DNA of 64,000 bases from Gracilaria gracilis (taxonomy: Eukaryota; Rhodophyta; Florideophyceae; Gracilariales; Gracilariaceae). The first letter of the stretch is position 1; every line of letters starts with the position of its first letter. The stretch is taken from assembly GCA_030374805.1 (NCBI GenBank), contig JARGSG010000043.1:1-64000 (forward strand), read 5' to 3'. Positions 8,957-20,797 of the stretch are shown piece after piece. Under the pieces are notes generated by a model. It was not told the DNA's origin. It was given only the letters and a program-made list of their open reading frames with translations, and did no database searches. The translations under genes and the position numbers were made by a program.

Positions 8957-9129
8957 ACCAGCGCTGGTGACCCGAGAGTAAATTGTTTGAGTGATTTTGA
9001 CGACTGCGACGAATGTGAGGTAGCGGGCAGTGGCGCACGAACTGCAAACTAGCATACAACTTCAACGAATGGAGTTCAACTGCGGCAAGTGGAAATGCGA
9101 TTTCCAAAAAAATTTTTTTTTGCCTTTCC

Positions 9130-9162
9130 AACTAGCGCAATCTGCGAAATTGCTAGTTTTTT
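9130..9162 (+). terminator. Hairpin followed by T run between convergent genes
   Basis: AACTAGC (9130-9136) pairs with GCTAGTT (9152-9158) and is followed by a T run. It sits between the convergent genes at 8956 and 9203. Further CTAGC motifs recur within the next 60 bases. In a eukaryote this is only a structural observation; a role in 3'-end formation is speculative. Confidence 0.3.
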
Positions 9163-9202
9163 CGGACTTTTATTTTCATAACTAGCCATCTAGCATACTA
9201 AA

Positions 9203-10843
9203 CTAGCATTCCGAGAACACCGACGTAGTATTCCTCCGCACTAACCTGAAGTGGTGCATGGAGTACAGTTGGCCACGTTTAGAACAGATTGAAAATATCC
9301 ATGCTCTGAGATCATGTACCTCTCCCCGGAAAGTCCTGTTCATATCCTTCCCCTCTTTGTTTTCCAGATCTGTTTTAGTCGCAACTTTCTTCAGCTCACA
9401 TGACTCCTCCTGTGTATTCCCTACCTCAGACCCCATGTTCTCTGCCCGCACTCGCTCACCTCCGTCTGCCCGCACTCGCTCACCTCCCACCCGCTTAGAA
9501 CCCACTTGCTCACCTCCCACTGCCTTAGCAACCACTTCATGAGCATTCCTTGAATGTTGTGTACAAGAATCAAGTAGGTCGTTCAGGACGACTTGGACAA
9601 CCTGAAAGGTGTCCAGAAACCGTATTTTTCGCTGTCGACGAACAACAAGTATGTCGCCAAGGGATGCATTTAGCAGCGATACTCTCGATAGATTCTGCAT
9701 TCTGTGCTCGTTCCGTGATTTGGTGTCGCTTGTGGAAGAGATTCCTAAAGTGCTTCGATCTGTTTTTGTAAGCAGCGCATCTTCGACACCGTTATCATCG
9801 TCTTCCGACATGAAGTCGTAATCAATATCCCCGTCTCCGTCCTTCCCGATGTCCCGATCATGCCTTTCCTTCGAATTGTGACCATCTTCATCCTTTTTAA
9901 GAAGCTCCATAGCATCATCCCCCTTCTTCTGAAGGAGGTCCACAGCATCATCACCTTTCTTTACGAGGTCTTTATGCGCTTCCTTCACTTTATTCGACAC
10001 ACCTCTCAGGGATGATAGCAAGTGATTTCGGTTCTGGACGAAGAGATCATCTCTCTCCAGAACTGAATTCCGATTCTTCTTCAATCGAGACCTCCCTTCC
10101 TCCCGAAGACGAAAAATATCATATCGGTGGCGTAAACGATACTCCTGTACCATTTTCTCCGTCACCTTGAAAGATTTGTAGTATTCTGAAGCCATCAGGA
10201 TGTGCATAACTCGACTTCTAATCGCCATCCATCGATAGAGCTCCGACCGATCCACCCTGTAGCCTTTTGCGTAAGTGTTCCTCGGAGCAAAACTTCGATC
10301 AGCCGCGTACTCCGAAGCCAAGGAGATTACGTAGCAACCACAACTGAAACCGTCCCTTTGTTTAGAATACTTCTTCACGTCTAACATAAAGTCCTTTGTT
10401 GACGCGATAGCAGATGTTCTGCCACTTAATAAAACGAACTCAAAAACGCGGCGAAAGAGATCCATTACGTGTTTTGGACAGCGCCAACGAAGACTATCAC
10501 CGAAGTACACGGTTGGTTTCTCCACCTTCGTGTTTTCGACGAATCTCTTTCCCACCAAGACCCCATAATGCTGCCCAGAGATGTTTACGGGAACAATTAC
10601 CGTATGAATATCACCCTCAGCACCGGTAGCGTTAATTGTAAACGATTTAGATAACGGGCGTAGTATAGTGTCTTCTACGTCGCATTCCTCCCCCTCGTTG
10701 TCTCTCAGACGGTTGGAATGCCCAGCCAGTGACGTCCCAGTATCGCAAGAGCAAATGCAAACGCCCGGTAGTGGTTTCATATCCATGCGCGTGGAGGTTA
10801 TAACGTCGCTGCACAGATATGATTCTCGCCGTGAACAGTGCAC
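9203..10843 (-). CDS. Ulp1-like C48 cysteine protease, probably 5'-incomplete
   Basis: 546 codons; the frame starts with GTG at 10843, is open a little further upstream to about 10965 without an ATG, and has its first ATG about 20 codons in, so a 5' exon is likely. The catalytic set of Ulp1/SENP proteases is visible: His92 (GQHYGVLVG), Asp116 (YFGDSL), Gln162 and Cys168 (KQRDGFSCG). Ulp1 enzymes process or remove SUMO; many plant, fungal and algal transposons carry such genes. The C-terminal half is low-complexity: two KKGDDA repeats, acidic blocks, and tandem VGGE/VRADGGERVRAE repeats (9440-9540). The coding strand is purine-rich, the reverse of the island to its left. It may be part of the same element as the oxygenase pieces. 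Confidence 0.65.
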   Translation of the reverse strand: MHCSRRESYLCSDVITSTRMDMKPLPGVCICSCDTGTSLAGHSNRLRDNEGEECDVEDTILRPLSKSFTINATGAEGDIHTVIVPVNISGQHYGVLVGKRFVENTKVEKPTVYFGDSLRWRCPKHVMDLFRRVFEFVLLSGRTSAIASTKDFMLDVKKYSKQRDGFSCGCYVISLASEYAADRSFAPRNTYAKGYRVDRSELYRWMAIRSRVMHILMASEYYKSFKVTEKMVQEYRLRHRYDIFRLREEGRSRLKKNRNSVLERDDLFVQNRNHLLSSLRGVSNKVKEAHKDLVKKGDDAVDLLQKKGDDAMELLKKDEDGHNSKERHDRDIGKDGDGDIDYDFMSEDDDNGVEDALLTKTDRSTLGISSTSDTKSRNEHRMQNLSRVSLLNASLGDILVVRRQRKIRFLDTFQVVQVVLNDLLDSCTQHSRNAHEVVAKAVGGEQVGSKRVGGERVRADGGERVRAENMGSEVGNTQEESCELKKVATKTDLENKEGKDMNRTFRGEVHDLRAWIFSICSKRGQLYSMHHFRLVRRNTTSVFSEC

Positions 10844-13602
10844 AAAAGAGACTGATGAAGACTGTTCTTCTTCGGCCCGGAAAATTTTGTAGATATGATT
10901 GTGAACTATGGAAATGCGTTCGGGTGATGATGCAATACGGAGGCCTCCATAGCGTTACAGATCTGTATAAAAAGTATGGCATATAAGAGATACATTCTTG
11001 TCTTCGTACTTTTCAAGTTCCAAATCGAGAAAGTTCTCTGTACATAATTTGAGTGTTAGCTCTCCTCATACTATGTTCCGCAGTTCATTTTTAATTATAA
11101 GAATGGATTCGCCAACTAACTTTTTGTATCGCTCTCCATTTGTGTTCTAAACATTCGCTGTGTGGTTTATACGATGACAATAGCAATTTGGTGCTTCTTG
11201 CGTACCGAGACACGACGCTAATGTAGTACAACGACGAGCAAGTGAAGCTTTTTTGCGATTAAATTGAACAAAACTACCGCGCAGAAGAGTTGGTATAGCT
11301 GCAACGCGCGTCGAAAGAAAGAAGTGCAATGTAGAAGATCGCACGAATGTGGTCCAGAAAATAAGTTAAGAAGATGGCGATGGGGAGCTCGACCACCGTT
11401 ATAGTTTCATTCATAATTGCGCGCCAAAAATACTGCGATCGCGTCAAGATCGGGGTCGTCTACTTGGCGCCAAGAGCAGTATTTTGCTACTTGGAGATCT
11501 CTGATTACCGTTAGTAGTGCTTGAGACGGGGGAAGAGTTTTCATTGGGGAAGAGGGGGAATGGGGAGCTCCAATTCACTCGACGCAAATTTGCGTTCATG
11601 ATGTTATGGAGTTGGGGACCACGGCGAGGTTGAGCTGGGTCTCTCGTTTTTGATTGGATACTACTCAATCTATATTACATATGCCGTGCGTCATGTAGAT
11701 TTCCCCGGGGGCGCTACAAAATGTGTGAAGAGTTTTTTATTGTGCTAGAATGATTTAATGAAGTAAAAAAATTATTGTACCCTTAATCTACCTCAAAGTC
11801 TTTCCGAAGTGCTGTGTACTGGCTTTCAGTCCCCGTTCGTATACGTTTGACGAGGACTGTATATCCTGAAAAGAAAGCATTACTTGGGTTGCTTTCAACT
11901 TCCAAGGAGAAAAAAATAAGAATATTGCGTCCGACAGGGTTATTGTGAAATATTATTTTGGCCGTTAAACAAAACTATGGAGTATTTTGGGTTCAAAATA
12001 CGAATGGGGTGAGAAGTATTATAATGAAATATATCTACTTGGTTTGTCATGGACAAACGCCCATATTATGTGGCACTCATTGCGAGCTGAAAATAATCAG
12101 TTTTACAACCAAGTTAGGAATCGTTTGTTTAAAATTGGGGAGGAAATGCTCGGGAAAAGAAAGATGGCTCAGAAAAGATATAGGGAAAAAAGGGTGCGTC
12201 GAATGAAAGCCAAACTCCACGAAATTGGTTCAGATGAAGATACGTTTAACCCAAACTTTTTGGGATGAGTTCGATAATGATTGATCTTTGCGCTTTTTCT
12301 TGTCATCTCTACAAAAGAAGATGGGTTGATATAATTTGTTGTATTTTCAAATATCAAGTAAATTCTGCAAATGCGTTTATGTATAGTGCAACAGGGCACT
12401 ATGAAAAAGGGCGTAGAGTGATCTGTGACTGACACAGAAGAGTACAAATGGTTCAAAAAGGGGCACAGGGCTGGCTGTGACTAACAAAGAAGAGTGCAAG
12501 TGATCACGGAAATTATAACTCCGTACACAGAAGAGTGCAAGTGATCACAGAAATTGTAACTCTGGGCCAAAGGGCGCAAAGACCACGACTGGAAGGCGTA
12601 CTTATACGCCCGTGTAGGAACTGGGGGACTCGAATAAACACGGATCGACCCAGTCGACATTCGTTTTGCATACTTTGTTGAATATAGGGGTTGTTTGATT
12701 TCTTTCTATAAACATAATGTTATCGGAGTCAAAGAGAATTTGTTGTGAAGATCTACTGGTTGACACCTTACAAGATTTATTGTAAAGGGAAACCATTCCT
12801 GTATCCAGGACAAACCGACCACCTCTGAACAAGGGGAGCAACGCTACCCTCAAAACACGAAGCGGTTACATGGAAATCACACAGGGCTTTCTTGTACGAT
12901 GTATACGCTTGTAGCGCGGAAGAATATGGTTTTCTCCACATCTTGATCCTGTGCAAACATCAAACTAGATTATGGTATGGTCTTAGCAGAGGTGTCAAAC
13001 TGACTTTCGGAACAGCGTAGGAATTGAACAACTTCCAAGAAAAGTTAAGCTGGATGAACATCAATTCGGGACACATAGATTCTAATCTTGATGTTGCGTT
13101 CTCCCAAGACGATTCCTGGTGATCCTGCTTGCCATCACCTGCGAGAAAGAAACGGAACGTCTGGTGGAGAGAAAACGATAACAAAGCCACAGACCGGTTA
13201 GGTTCTGGACTTCCTAAAGGGAGACAAGCTCTCACTGAATGCTTTCCGCTGCCAAGTTCTGTAGGCTGGGGTGCATGAGTCTCCTCATTCACTGCAGACC
13301 GTAACAGCTTCAGAAGAAGGAACTGTACCATCCACAAGAAGCAGTAAAACTTTAACGTAGCGGTCGCAGTACGTCCTGTCACTCTGGATCAGTAGATACA
13401 AAACTCATGAACCACTGCTGGTCGTAGCCTACGACTCGTGGGATGCAACGCCATTGCCGGCAGCGAGTGTCGTTTCAAGATACGTTCAAAGTAACACAAA
13501 AAGTTGGTTTTAATACAACGACTTCGATGGAACATATCGAAGATGGTTATGGAACCCCAGAGGTCTAGTAAGAGGAAAACCGTCTCTGCAACATGTACCA
13601 TG
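10844..13602. other. Long region without a recognised gene
   Basis: About 2.75 kb of moderately AT-rich DNA. Small frames exist (11987-12268 +, a basic 93-codon frame; 12602-12853 - and 12960-13382 -), but none shows a family motif or support from context. A short tandem repeat lies at 12433-12566. The first 150 bases may hold the missing 5' exon of the Ulp1-like gene. Confidence 0.4.
12433..12566. repeat. Short tandem repeat, about 41-bp unit
   Basis: Two adjacent copies (12485-12525 and 12526-12566) share AGAAGAGTGCAAGTGATCAC followed by a G/A-AAATT-TAACTC segment. A partial, diverged copy begins at about 12433 (CAGAAGAGTACAAATGG). Confidence 0.65.
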
Positions 13603-14232
13603 TTATTCAGGGCACATGAGACTTTCTCTGGTTGAAACTCCGGTGGATGAGTTCACCCCCTTTGCATCCGTGCGTTCACAGAGCTTAACAACAGCACTTT
13701 CAGGACTAATTAACGCATCGGAGAAGTCTGCATTCTCAATGCTCGCTGCATCGAGTATACTGTCAGAGATGTACGAGCCGACCATTATAGCATCGTTCAA
13801 ATTGGTATCTCTAAGAATTGCTGCTTCTATAGTAGCATAACTGAGATTCGCTCCCGTCATGTCCGCTTCCCGAAGTTCAGCCTTGAAGAAACGCGTGTTT
13901 GTCAAATCGCTACCGGCAAAATCACATCCGCGAAACAGGCCACCGGAGAAGTCCTTTCCAGCGTAAGAACCATGAAAGGTCTGACCGGCCAAATTCTGAG
14001 ACGCATAGTCTTTTCCGCCGCCCGAAACAGCATGCGAAGACAGAAGAGTCAATGAAGCTGAGGCAGCAAGGGCAGTGACAACTGTTGCGATCCGACGGGG
14101 AACGGCGATTTTCTGGGCGGCGCTCATCGTAGTTGCCTTGCCACTTTCGCATGAAGTTTTGCTCCCCAAAGCGAAGGACTTATGCCAGCTACATGTTCGC
14201 AATGGACTTGATGTAATAAACGTCATCATCAT
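13603..14232 (-). CDS. Thylakoid-lumen pentapeptide-repeat protein
   Basis: 209 residues from the first of three adjacent ATGs (14232); the frame is open further upstream to a GTG at 14274. A Ser/Thr-rich leader is followed by a twin-arginine and a hydrophobic stretch (PRRIATVVTALAASASLTLL) and an alanine-type cleavage context. This is the bipartite pattern that sends proteins through the plastid envelope and then to the lumen by the Tat route. The mature part has pentapeptide repeats of the A(D/N)LXX type (FSGGLFRGCDFAGSDLTNTRF, READMTGANLSYATIE), which form a right-handed quadrilateral helix. The C-terminal Cys-containing tail (LCERTDAKG and LMCPE) resembles plant lumenal TL15/TL17-type proteins. 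Exact function unknown. Confidence 0.75.
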   Translation of the reverse strand: MMMTFITSSPLRTCSWHKSFALGSKTSCESGKATTMSAAQKIAVPRRIATVVTALAASASLTLLSSHAVSGGGKDYASQNLAGQTFHGSYAGKDFSGGLFRGCDFAGSDLTNTRFFKAELREADMTGANLSYATIEAAILRDTNLNDAIMVGSYISDSILDAASIENADFSDALISPESAVVKLCERTDAKGVNSSTGVSTRESLMCPE

Positions 14233-16819
14233 GAAACCTCGAACACAACACTTCCAGAGTATAACCGTTAACACGGACAGATGTTGCCGATTAACCCGCG
14301 CTGCCGTAAGCTCTATCGATCAACACGCCCGAACAGCAAAAATATGTCTGCACGCACAGTAGGAATCAATTCGTTGTCAATGCGACACGATTGTGTTCAA
14401 GCCATGACTTTGAGGAGACGAGCGTCCTGGTCCGGGAGGTGCAGATTTGAACCGGATACTGAGATTATGCTGGCTCACAAAAATCAACGAATCATCAAGC
14501 CGAAACGGCAGTAATAACCGACGGTTGAAACGGCGTTTCAAACGCTCTTCATGATGATCTCTCGCTCTCGCTCTCCACAAGCATGGGTGTTATCAATGAT
14601 GTTGAGCACTACGTATTACGGTGCCCGATGAGGACGGCTTCTAGAATGGTATGCCTACCACCTCGTCAAGATCGTCGACGAATGAGCGTAGGGGAGATAA
14701 TTAGAAAATGGCCTGAAAGAGTGCTGGGTTTTCTGGTGAGAGAGCGTTTCTTCCAACAGAAACGCGCTGCGGTAAGTAGGAATTAGACTACCGCGCCCGT
14801 ATCAGAGAGAGAGAAACGGCGTTTCAAACCCTCTTCATGATGATCTCTCGCTCTCCCTCTCCACAAGCAAAAGCAGAGAAGCCTAATGCAACTTCGTGCG
14901 GAACGCTTCTGTTGAAAGAAGCGTCCTCTCACGAGAAAGGCCAACATCTTCTCAGGCTTTCATCATTATAACATGCACTCCAGGGTGCACACAGTTGTCA
15001 AACAGGATCAGGCTTGAAATTGGCGAAATCTCTGTTCGGCCGTATACTCAAAACTATTCCTCGCTCGAGGAGCACCATTTCCGTAAACGTTAACGGTCAT
15101 CTTTTCACTCTTGTTGCGGTAGTTTTGTAGGACCAGACCACGGCTTCATGGTCGGTTGGAGGCAGTCGCAATCCCAATGTGGCAAGCAAGTTTTTATCTC
15201 CTCATTTATCGCAGTTGTCACCCAATTCGTCTATGCATCGGCCGTAGGATATACCCACAAGCTCTGCCAGTGGTGGTTGCCGAGTTGTATTTGTCGGCTC
15301 AGTCATCTCAGGATGCATCGATCACAGCATGTGATGCAGATATTGATGCATGTGTCTTGTTTTACATTCAAACTTTGACATTAAAAGACGCAGCAGGGCC
15401 CCACCACTCAGACGAAATGCTGTTCTTCACTGTACATAGAAGATGGCTGATAACTCATGTGATATTTCAGGTCAACCAAAAGGAACTTCATTCCTTCAGG
15501 ATGAGTTCGCGTCATTGGGATTGTTCAGCCTGATATATTAGCCTTCTCAGCCAGTAGTCGATGTCAAGACCCTGGAAAACTGCCTTGAATCGAATGAACC
15601 AACCCTTTACTCATTTTGCAGGAAGTTCAGCTTTTGCACTTTGTTTCCGACGTCTTTCAATTTTCTCTTCGTGATTCTGGCGCTATAGAATCGATTCGTA
15701 TTCCTGTTTTGTTTCCGTTCGACGCAGGAAAGACAGGCGTATGCGCGCACGGAGGTTTCGGAGAGTCTGCACGACACTTTTGTCGTCGTCTAGCTGAGGA
15801 CGTAAATGGCATTCGAGGGTCAAACCCCATTACACTGAGCGGTGGCGGTCACAAGTTGTGACTCACTCACAACCGCCGCCTCGGGCTCTCTACGGGGGCA
15901 AGCGCGGCGCTCGACGCTCAATTCCCTGAAGTACAGGGTTGGTTCGTACGGGGATATGTCCTGAAGGTGGACTACAATGCAGGTATTTCACGCATAAACC
16001 TGGCGCCTCTTTTAAACAATAGAACTTTGTTCAGTGGGCCGCTCCTGGTAACATGTCAATCTGTTCGCCTGTGAATGGGCGCCGGTACTTGAGATTTAAA
16101 GTGTAGACGGCCAAAGCGCACCAAAGCGCACCCTTTGATTCATGATATGAATGAACAGAACACTGTTCTGACGGGAGGACGCAAGAATTTGATCGCAATG
16201 CGCATGAATGTACTGGGTCCCCACTCTGTAAGTCTGAGCCCGTCAATCTTCCGATATTGGTCCGCCACCGTTTGATCTCATGATGCAGATACCCCTGGGG
16301 TATGACGATGTTTTTTGGATTTGAAAGGGCATCACCATGTCCAAAGCTCCAAGCATCAACAAATCCATTCCGTTCCCGAAGACAACCTCGTCCTGTACCG
16401 TGTAGGGGCAAGACCGAAAGACTCCACGAAGACAAGAACTATGAAACCTTTTTAAAGAGTCCCTACTGCCACTTGGCCTTATTTTATTTGCCTCCCTTAC
16501 AGGATCTCAATTCCAGTGCTGCACTAATCGATCCGTGCTCATCATTCCCCAGATAGAAGTCTTCGAGCAGAACAGCAGTATAGCCTCAAGCAATGGAGGA
16601 GTAGAAAAGCTTTGACGTTATCATAATCCACCTCATCCTTTCTCTTTTTCTTCTTAGTTGTCTTAGTCGCGCTCCTGCCAAGCCAACAATTGCTCCTTCC
16701 CGTACATCGCTCAAAGCGATGATCTTCTTGTACGACAAAACTTGCAGCTAGGACACAACTGCAGATCTGTGCACAAATATCGCGACCGCCGCTTAAGGCG
16801 TCGTTTGTTGCCAAGCAAG
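14233..16819. other. Long region without a firm gene
   Basis: It contains the dispersed 57-bp repeat pair at 14527 and 14813. A 67-codon frame at 14583-14786 (VEHYVLRCPMRTASR) faintly recalls the zinc-ribbon tail of non-LTR reverse transcriptases; this is weak. Frames at 15148-15533, 15616-15861 and 16031-16435 (-) have no recognisable motif. The promoter of the transhydrogenase gene must lie in the last few hundred bases. Confidence 0.4.
14527..14869. repeat. Pair of 57-bp direct repeats
   Basis: 14527-14583 and 14813-14869 agree except for two bases (GAAACGGCGTTTCAAA, then CTCTTCATGATGATCTCTCG, then pyrimidine-rich to CCACAAGCA). The copies are 286 bp apart. The GAAACGGCGTTTC start is itself nearly palindromic. 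The arrangement could be a duplicated insertion flank or the ends of a small element. Confidence 0.7.
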
Positions 16820-19800
16820 ATGTCGGCCTCGCGTTTCATCACCTTGTTACGGCCCGCACGCCACTTGCGTTTGCGTTTGCGCTCATCTTCTTCCTTACCA
16901 GCCTCACAGGCTGCTCCGAGTGATGCTATTCCGTACTCGAAGCTGTCTGTCGGTATCGCTGCGGAGACTCTAAAGTCTGAAGCTCGTGTTGCCCTCACTC
17001 CCGCTGGCGTTGCTACCCTTAAGAAGGCCGGTCTTGCTTCGGTTTTGGTGGAAAAGGGGGCCGGTGTCCGCAGCGAGTTTGATGATAACGCATACGCACA
17101 AGCTGGTGCGCAGATTGTATCCAGGGATGATGCGCTGGCCGCTGATGTCGTCATGCGCATTCGTCCTATGGATCCGGCCGAGGTATCAAAGCTGAAGCAA
17201 AATGGTGTTCTTATAGGTCATGTGCAACCAGCTGTAAATCAAGAGCTTGTTGACAAGCTTCTTGAGAGGGGAACATCCACAATTGCAATGGATTGTATCC
17301 CAAGAACACTGAGCCGTGCTCAGGCTTTTGATACGCTAAGCTCAATGGCAAACATTGCGGGATATCGTGCCGTCATTGAGGCCGCTAATGTTTTCGGACG
17401 ATTCTTCACTGGACAGATCACTGCCGCTGGCAAGATACCACCGGCAAAAGTTATGGTCATTGGAGGAGGTGTGGCTGGTTTGAGCGCCATCGGAACAGCC
17501 AAGAACATGGGTGCCATTGTCAAGGTATTTGATACTCGTGCAGCCGTTGAAGAACAAGCCAAGAGTTTGGGTGCAGAGTTTTTGAAGGTCGATATCAAAG
17601 AAAGTGGTGAAGGTGCAGGTGGATATGCCAAGGAAATGTCTGAGGAGTATAAGAAAGCACAGCTTGAACTGTTCAGGAATGTCTCTAAAGATGTTGACAT
17701 AATCGTCTCAACCGCGCTCATCCCAGGAAAGAGAGCCCCAATACTCATTACGAAAGATATGGTTGAAAACATGAAACCCGGAAGCGTTACGGTTGACTTG
17801 GCAGCAGAAGCTGGAGGAAATGTAGAGACGACTGTTCCAGGAGAAGTATGGAAGTCGCCCAACGGAGTTACTTGTATTGGATACACTGACCTTCCCTCTC
17901 GGCTTGCTACTCAAAGTTCCACTCTGTATTCGAACAATATAACCAAGTTCTTCCTGAGTATGGGCCCTCAGACGACGAAAGTCAAAGGTGAGTTTCTTAT
18001 CGATCACGAGGACCAAGCCGTTCGCGGCGCCCTTGTCACAGAGGGCGGAAAGAATATGTGGCCTGCTCCTCCACTTCCGCCTCCACCACCCCCGAAAGTC
18101 ACCACGAAACCGGTTGTTCCAGAGGTTGTAGTTGACCCGCGACAGGAAGCAATGAAGAGTGCAATGATGACTACTGGAGCTGTTGGTGGAGCTTTGGCCT
18201 TGGGTGTGCTCTCTCCAAACCCAGCAACGTCTGCTATGATTTCCAAGTTCGGGCTTGCAAGCGTTTGTGGGTATCAAACTGTATGGGGGGTCGCGCCAGC
18301 TTTGCATTCGCCTTTGATGAGTGTTACGAATGCGATATCTGGACTAACTGCTGTCGGCGGACTTATGTGCATGAGTGGCGGGTTTCTTCCTGACACAACC
18401 GCTGCCGCTCTTGCAACATCTGCAGTGTTTGCGTCAGCTGTGAACATTGGCGGAGGTTTTCGCGTTACACAACGAATGTTGGACATGTTCAAGAGACCTG
18501 GAGATCCCGAAGAACACAACGATGTCTTTAAGTATCCTGCTGGTGCTCTGGCAGTGGGTTCGGCTATCGGAATTGGGTTAGGTGCTTCAGAAATGGCTAG
18601 CATGGCCTATTTGACCTCCTCGATAGCTTGCATTGGTTCCATTGCGTGTCTTGCGCAACAGAAGACGGCCAGACTAGGAACAGCTCTTGGTATGATGGGT
18701 GTTGGAGGAGGAATAGCGACCGCTTTAGCCGCGACCACTACACCTTTTCCTCTCTTTATGCAAATGCTTGGAACTTTGGGTGCTGGTGGAGCTTTGGGAA
18801 ACGTGATTGCGCAGAGAATGAAGATAACTGAGCTGCCTCAAATGGTGGCCGCATTTCATAGTCTGGTTGGTCTCGCCGCTGTTACAACATCAGCTGCCTC
18901 ATTCCTTGCCACTGCGGATCCGTCTCAATTAGATCTTGTACATAAGATATCGACCTATCTCGGAACTTTTGTCGGAGCAGTAACTCTAACAGGTTCGGCT
19001 ACTGCATTTGGAAAGCTGCATGGCCTTCTCAAATCGGCACCTATGGATCTGCCGAGTAAGAATGCGATCAATACTAGCTTAGCAGCAGGAAATGCGCTTG
19101 GAGGGCTTGTGTTTTTGGCTTCCGGTAATCCAACCGTCGGGATTGCCTGTCTTGGTGGCTCCACTGCAATGGCTGGCGTAATGGGTGCGCACATGACCGC
19201 AAGCATTGGTGGGGCAGATATGCCTGTGGTCATCACGCTATTGAATTCCTACAGCGGTATCGCCTTGCTATGTGAAGGGTTTCTACTCAACAATGATCTC
19301 TTAACGGTAGTTGGTGCGCTCATCGCGTCTTCTGGTGGCATTCTGAGCTACATCATGTGTAAGTCAATGAATCGTAGCCTTGCAAACGTTATTTTGGGTG
19401 GGTATGGCACTAGCATGAAGAAGAAGGATGCAAGTGGTGGCCCTGTTCTGGAACACATGGAGGCCGATGTCCCTTCTGTTGCTGATTCGTTAGTAATGGC
19501 AAAGAAGGTGGTCATTGTTCCTGGCTATGGTCTAGCTGTTGCAAATGCCCAATACGCCATTGCCGATATGGTGAAGACTCTTAGAGAAAAGGGAGATATA
19601 GATGTCTCTTTTGCGATCCATCCTGTTGCCGGACGCATGCCTGGACAATTGAATGTATTGCTTGCGGAAGCGGGCGTCCCGTATGATATAGTTCATGAGA
19701 TGGAGGAAGTCAGCGACACTATTCAGGAAGCAGATGTAGCACTCGTCATTGGTGCGAACGATACTGTGAGTCTTGCCGCTGAAGACCCCGAGAGCGTTTT

Positions 19801-19987
19801 GTATGGTATGCCTGTGATTCCCGTATGGAACGCGAAACAGGTTTATGTCCTGAAGAGGTCGCTCGCTGCCGGATATGCGGGCGCCGATAATCCACTGTTC
19901 TTCGAAAAGAATGCAGCAATGCTTCTTGGTGACGCCAAGTCATCATGCGACTCCCTGAAAGCTAAAGTCGATGAACATTTCGCTTAA
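16820..19987 (+). CDS. NNT: Proton-translocating NAD(P) transhydrogenase
   Basis: 1055 residues in one exon. The ATG at 16820 is chosen because an Arg/Ser-rich mitochondrial-type leader ([20 protein letters not shown]) follows it. Domains run in the fused order of eukaryotic NNT. Domain I (about residues 30-400) binds NAD(H), with the Rossmann loop [18 protein letters not shown] and downstream [10 protein letters not shown] Pro-rich linker (LPPPPPPK) follows. Domain II (about 455-840) is a set of Gly/Ala-rich membrane helices forming the proton channel. Domain III (from about 870) binds NADP(H), with [11 protein letters not shown] and [11 protein letters not shown]. The enzyme couples hydride transfer from NADH to NADP+ to proton flow across the inner mitochondrial membrane. 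No break or missing motif seen. Confidence 0.95.
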   Translation: MSASRFITLLRPARHLRLRLRSSSSLPASQAAPSDAIPYSKLSVGIAAETLKSEARVALTPAGVATLKKAGLASVLVEKGAGVRSEFDDNAYAQAGAQIVSRDDALAADVVMRIRPMDPAEVSKLKQNGVLIGHVQPAVNQELVDKLLERGTSTIAMDCIPRTLSRAQAFDTLSSMANIAGYRAVIEAANVFGRFFTGQITAAGKIPPAKVMVIGGGVAGLSAIGTAKNMGAIVKVFDTRAAVEEQAKSLGAEFLKVDIKESGEGAGGYAKEMSEEYKKAQLELFRNVSKDVDIIVSTALIPGKRAPILITKDMVENMKPGSVTVDLAAEAGGNVETTVPGEVWKSPNGVTCIGYTDLPSRLATQSSTLYSNNITKFFLSMGPQTTKVKGEFLIDHEDQAVRGALVTEGGKNMWPAPPLPPPPPPKVTTKPVVPEVVVDPRQEAMKSAMMTTGAVGGALALGVLSPNPATSAMISKFGLASVCGYQTVWGVAPALHSPLMSVTNAISGLTAVGGLMCMSGGFLPDTTAAALATSAVFASAVNIGGGFRVTQRMLDMFKRPGDPEEHNDVFKYPAGALAVGSAIGIGLGASEMASMAYLTSSIACIGSIACLAQQKTARLGTALGMMGVGGGIATALAATTTPFPLFMQMLGTLGAGGALGNVIAQRMKITELPQMVAAFHSLVGLAAVTTSAASFLATADPSQLDLVHKISTYLGTFVGAVTLTGSATAFGKLHGLLKSAPMDLPSKNAINTSLAAGNALGGLVFLASGNPTVGIACLGGSTAMAGVMGAHMTASIGGADMPVVITLLNSYSGIALLCEGFLLNNDLLTVVGALIASSGGILSYIMCKSMNRSLANVILGGYGTSMKKKDASGGPVLEHMEADVPSVADSLVMAKKVVIVPGYGLAVANAQYAIADMVKTLREKGDIDVSFAIHPVAGRMPGQLNVLLAEAGVPYDIVHEMEEVSDTIQEADVALVIGANDTVSLAAEDPESVLYGMPVIPVWNAKQVYVLKRSLAAGYAGADNPLFFEKNAAMLLGDAKSSCDSLKAKVDEHFA

Positions 19988-20185
19988 TGTGGGCCATTTA
20001 GATCATGTTTACTACCATTGCCAAGTAAACGATACAGATACTATATCTCACGTTCAGAATTTGAAAGTCGTATTATATCTGAAAACAACTGCATCTCTCC
20101 CAGATGCTTGTTACCCCCCGTTTTTGTCTATAGAAGTTCTGTTGCCAAAAACTATCTATACAGCATGAGATGAGAGGAAGAGAGT

Positions 20186-20557
20186 TTAGGGGAACTTTCC
20201 GTTTAATTCTTCGTTGCAGCCAAACAGTTGAAAAGATGTCTTGAAGCCCTCAATCTCATACTTGTGTTGGAAGTACAGCTCTCCCAGGACTGGACATACC
20301 ATAACAGATGCAGGACGGCAACGGTACATCTTGTGTGCGACAAGCAAAGTTTCTTGGTTTTTTTGTTGAGTCGATTCCTGACTAGTCAGGGTTCCTGACT
20401 CAGCAACATCTCTCCAAGTTTGTTCCACAGACATGAGGGATTGTACTCCGAGACATACACAAATATCTAAAGGTACACAGGGCAACTCCATCAATACGCA
20501 GTCAGTACTCCTTCGCTGCAACCTCCAAGACTCTTTTAAGGTAAGAGCGACCAGCAT
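20186..20557 (-). CDS. Small hypothetical protein
   Basis: A 123-codon frame with ATG start and Cys-rich middle (CVPLDICVCLGV), in the gap after the transhydrogenase gene. No motif recognised and no contextual support; it may be a chance frame. Confidence 0.2.
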   Translation of the reverse strand: MLVALTLKESWRLQRRSTDCVLMELPCVPLDICVCLGVQSLMSVEQTWRDVAESGTLTSQESTQQKNQETLLVAHKMYRCRPASVMVCPVLGELYFQHKYEIEGFKTSFQLFGCNEELNGKFP

Positions 20558-20797
20558 TTGCTGGCTATTCTGTATCTCAGAAGGTACAGTACTGTAGCGT
20601 TTAACTCTTGAAGAAGTCGTAAAGTTGAAAAATCAAGGTCACGCACACATCTAACACTGAGTTACAGCTAAGTTGCAGGCTGAATCCCGTGCACTTTGCG
20701 TTCACACTGTTCTACTCCGCACACCTGCGAAGTGCACTGGCCGGTGCATATCCGCTATTGTAGCTCAGTTGTCTGACTCTGAATCACTGTTCTCGTC

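Noticed and set aside
8034..9055. Long minus-strand frames (up to 313 codons)
   Set aside because: Low-complexity Pro/Ser/His shadows of the Gly-rich plus-strand frames.
15800..15860. Possible tRNA from a B-box-like GGGTCAAACCCC
   Set aside because: No matching A box and no acceptor stem could be paired around it.
17320..18603. Minus-strand frames over the transhydrogenase gene
   Set aside because: Antisense shadows; the plus strand encodes a complete conserved enzyme.
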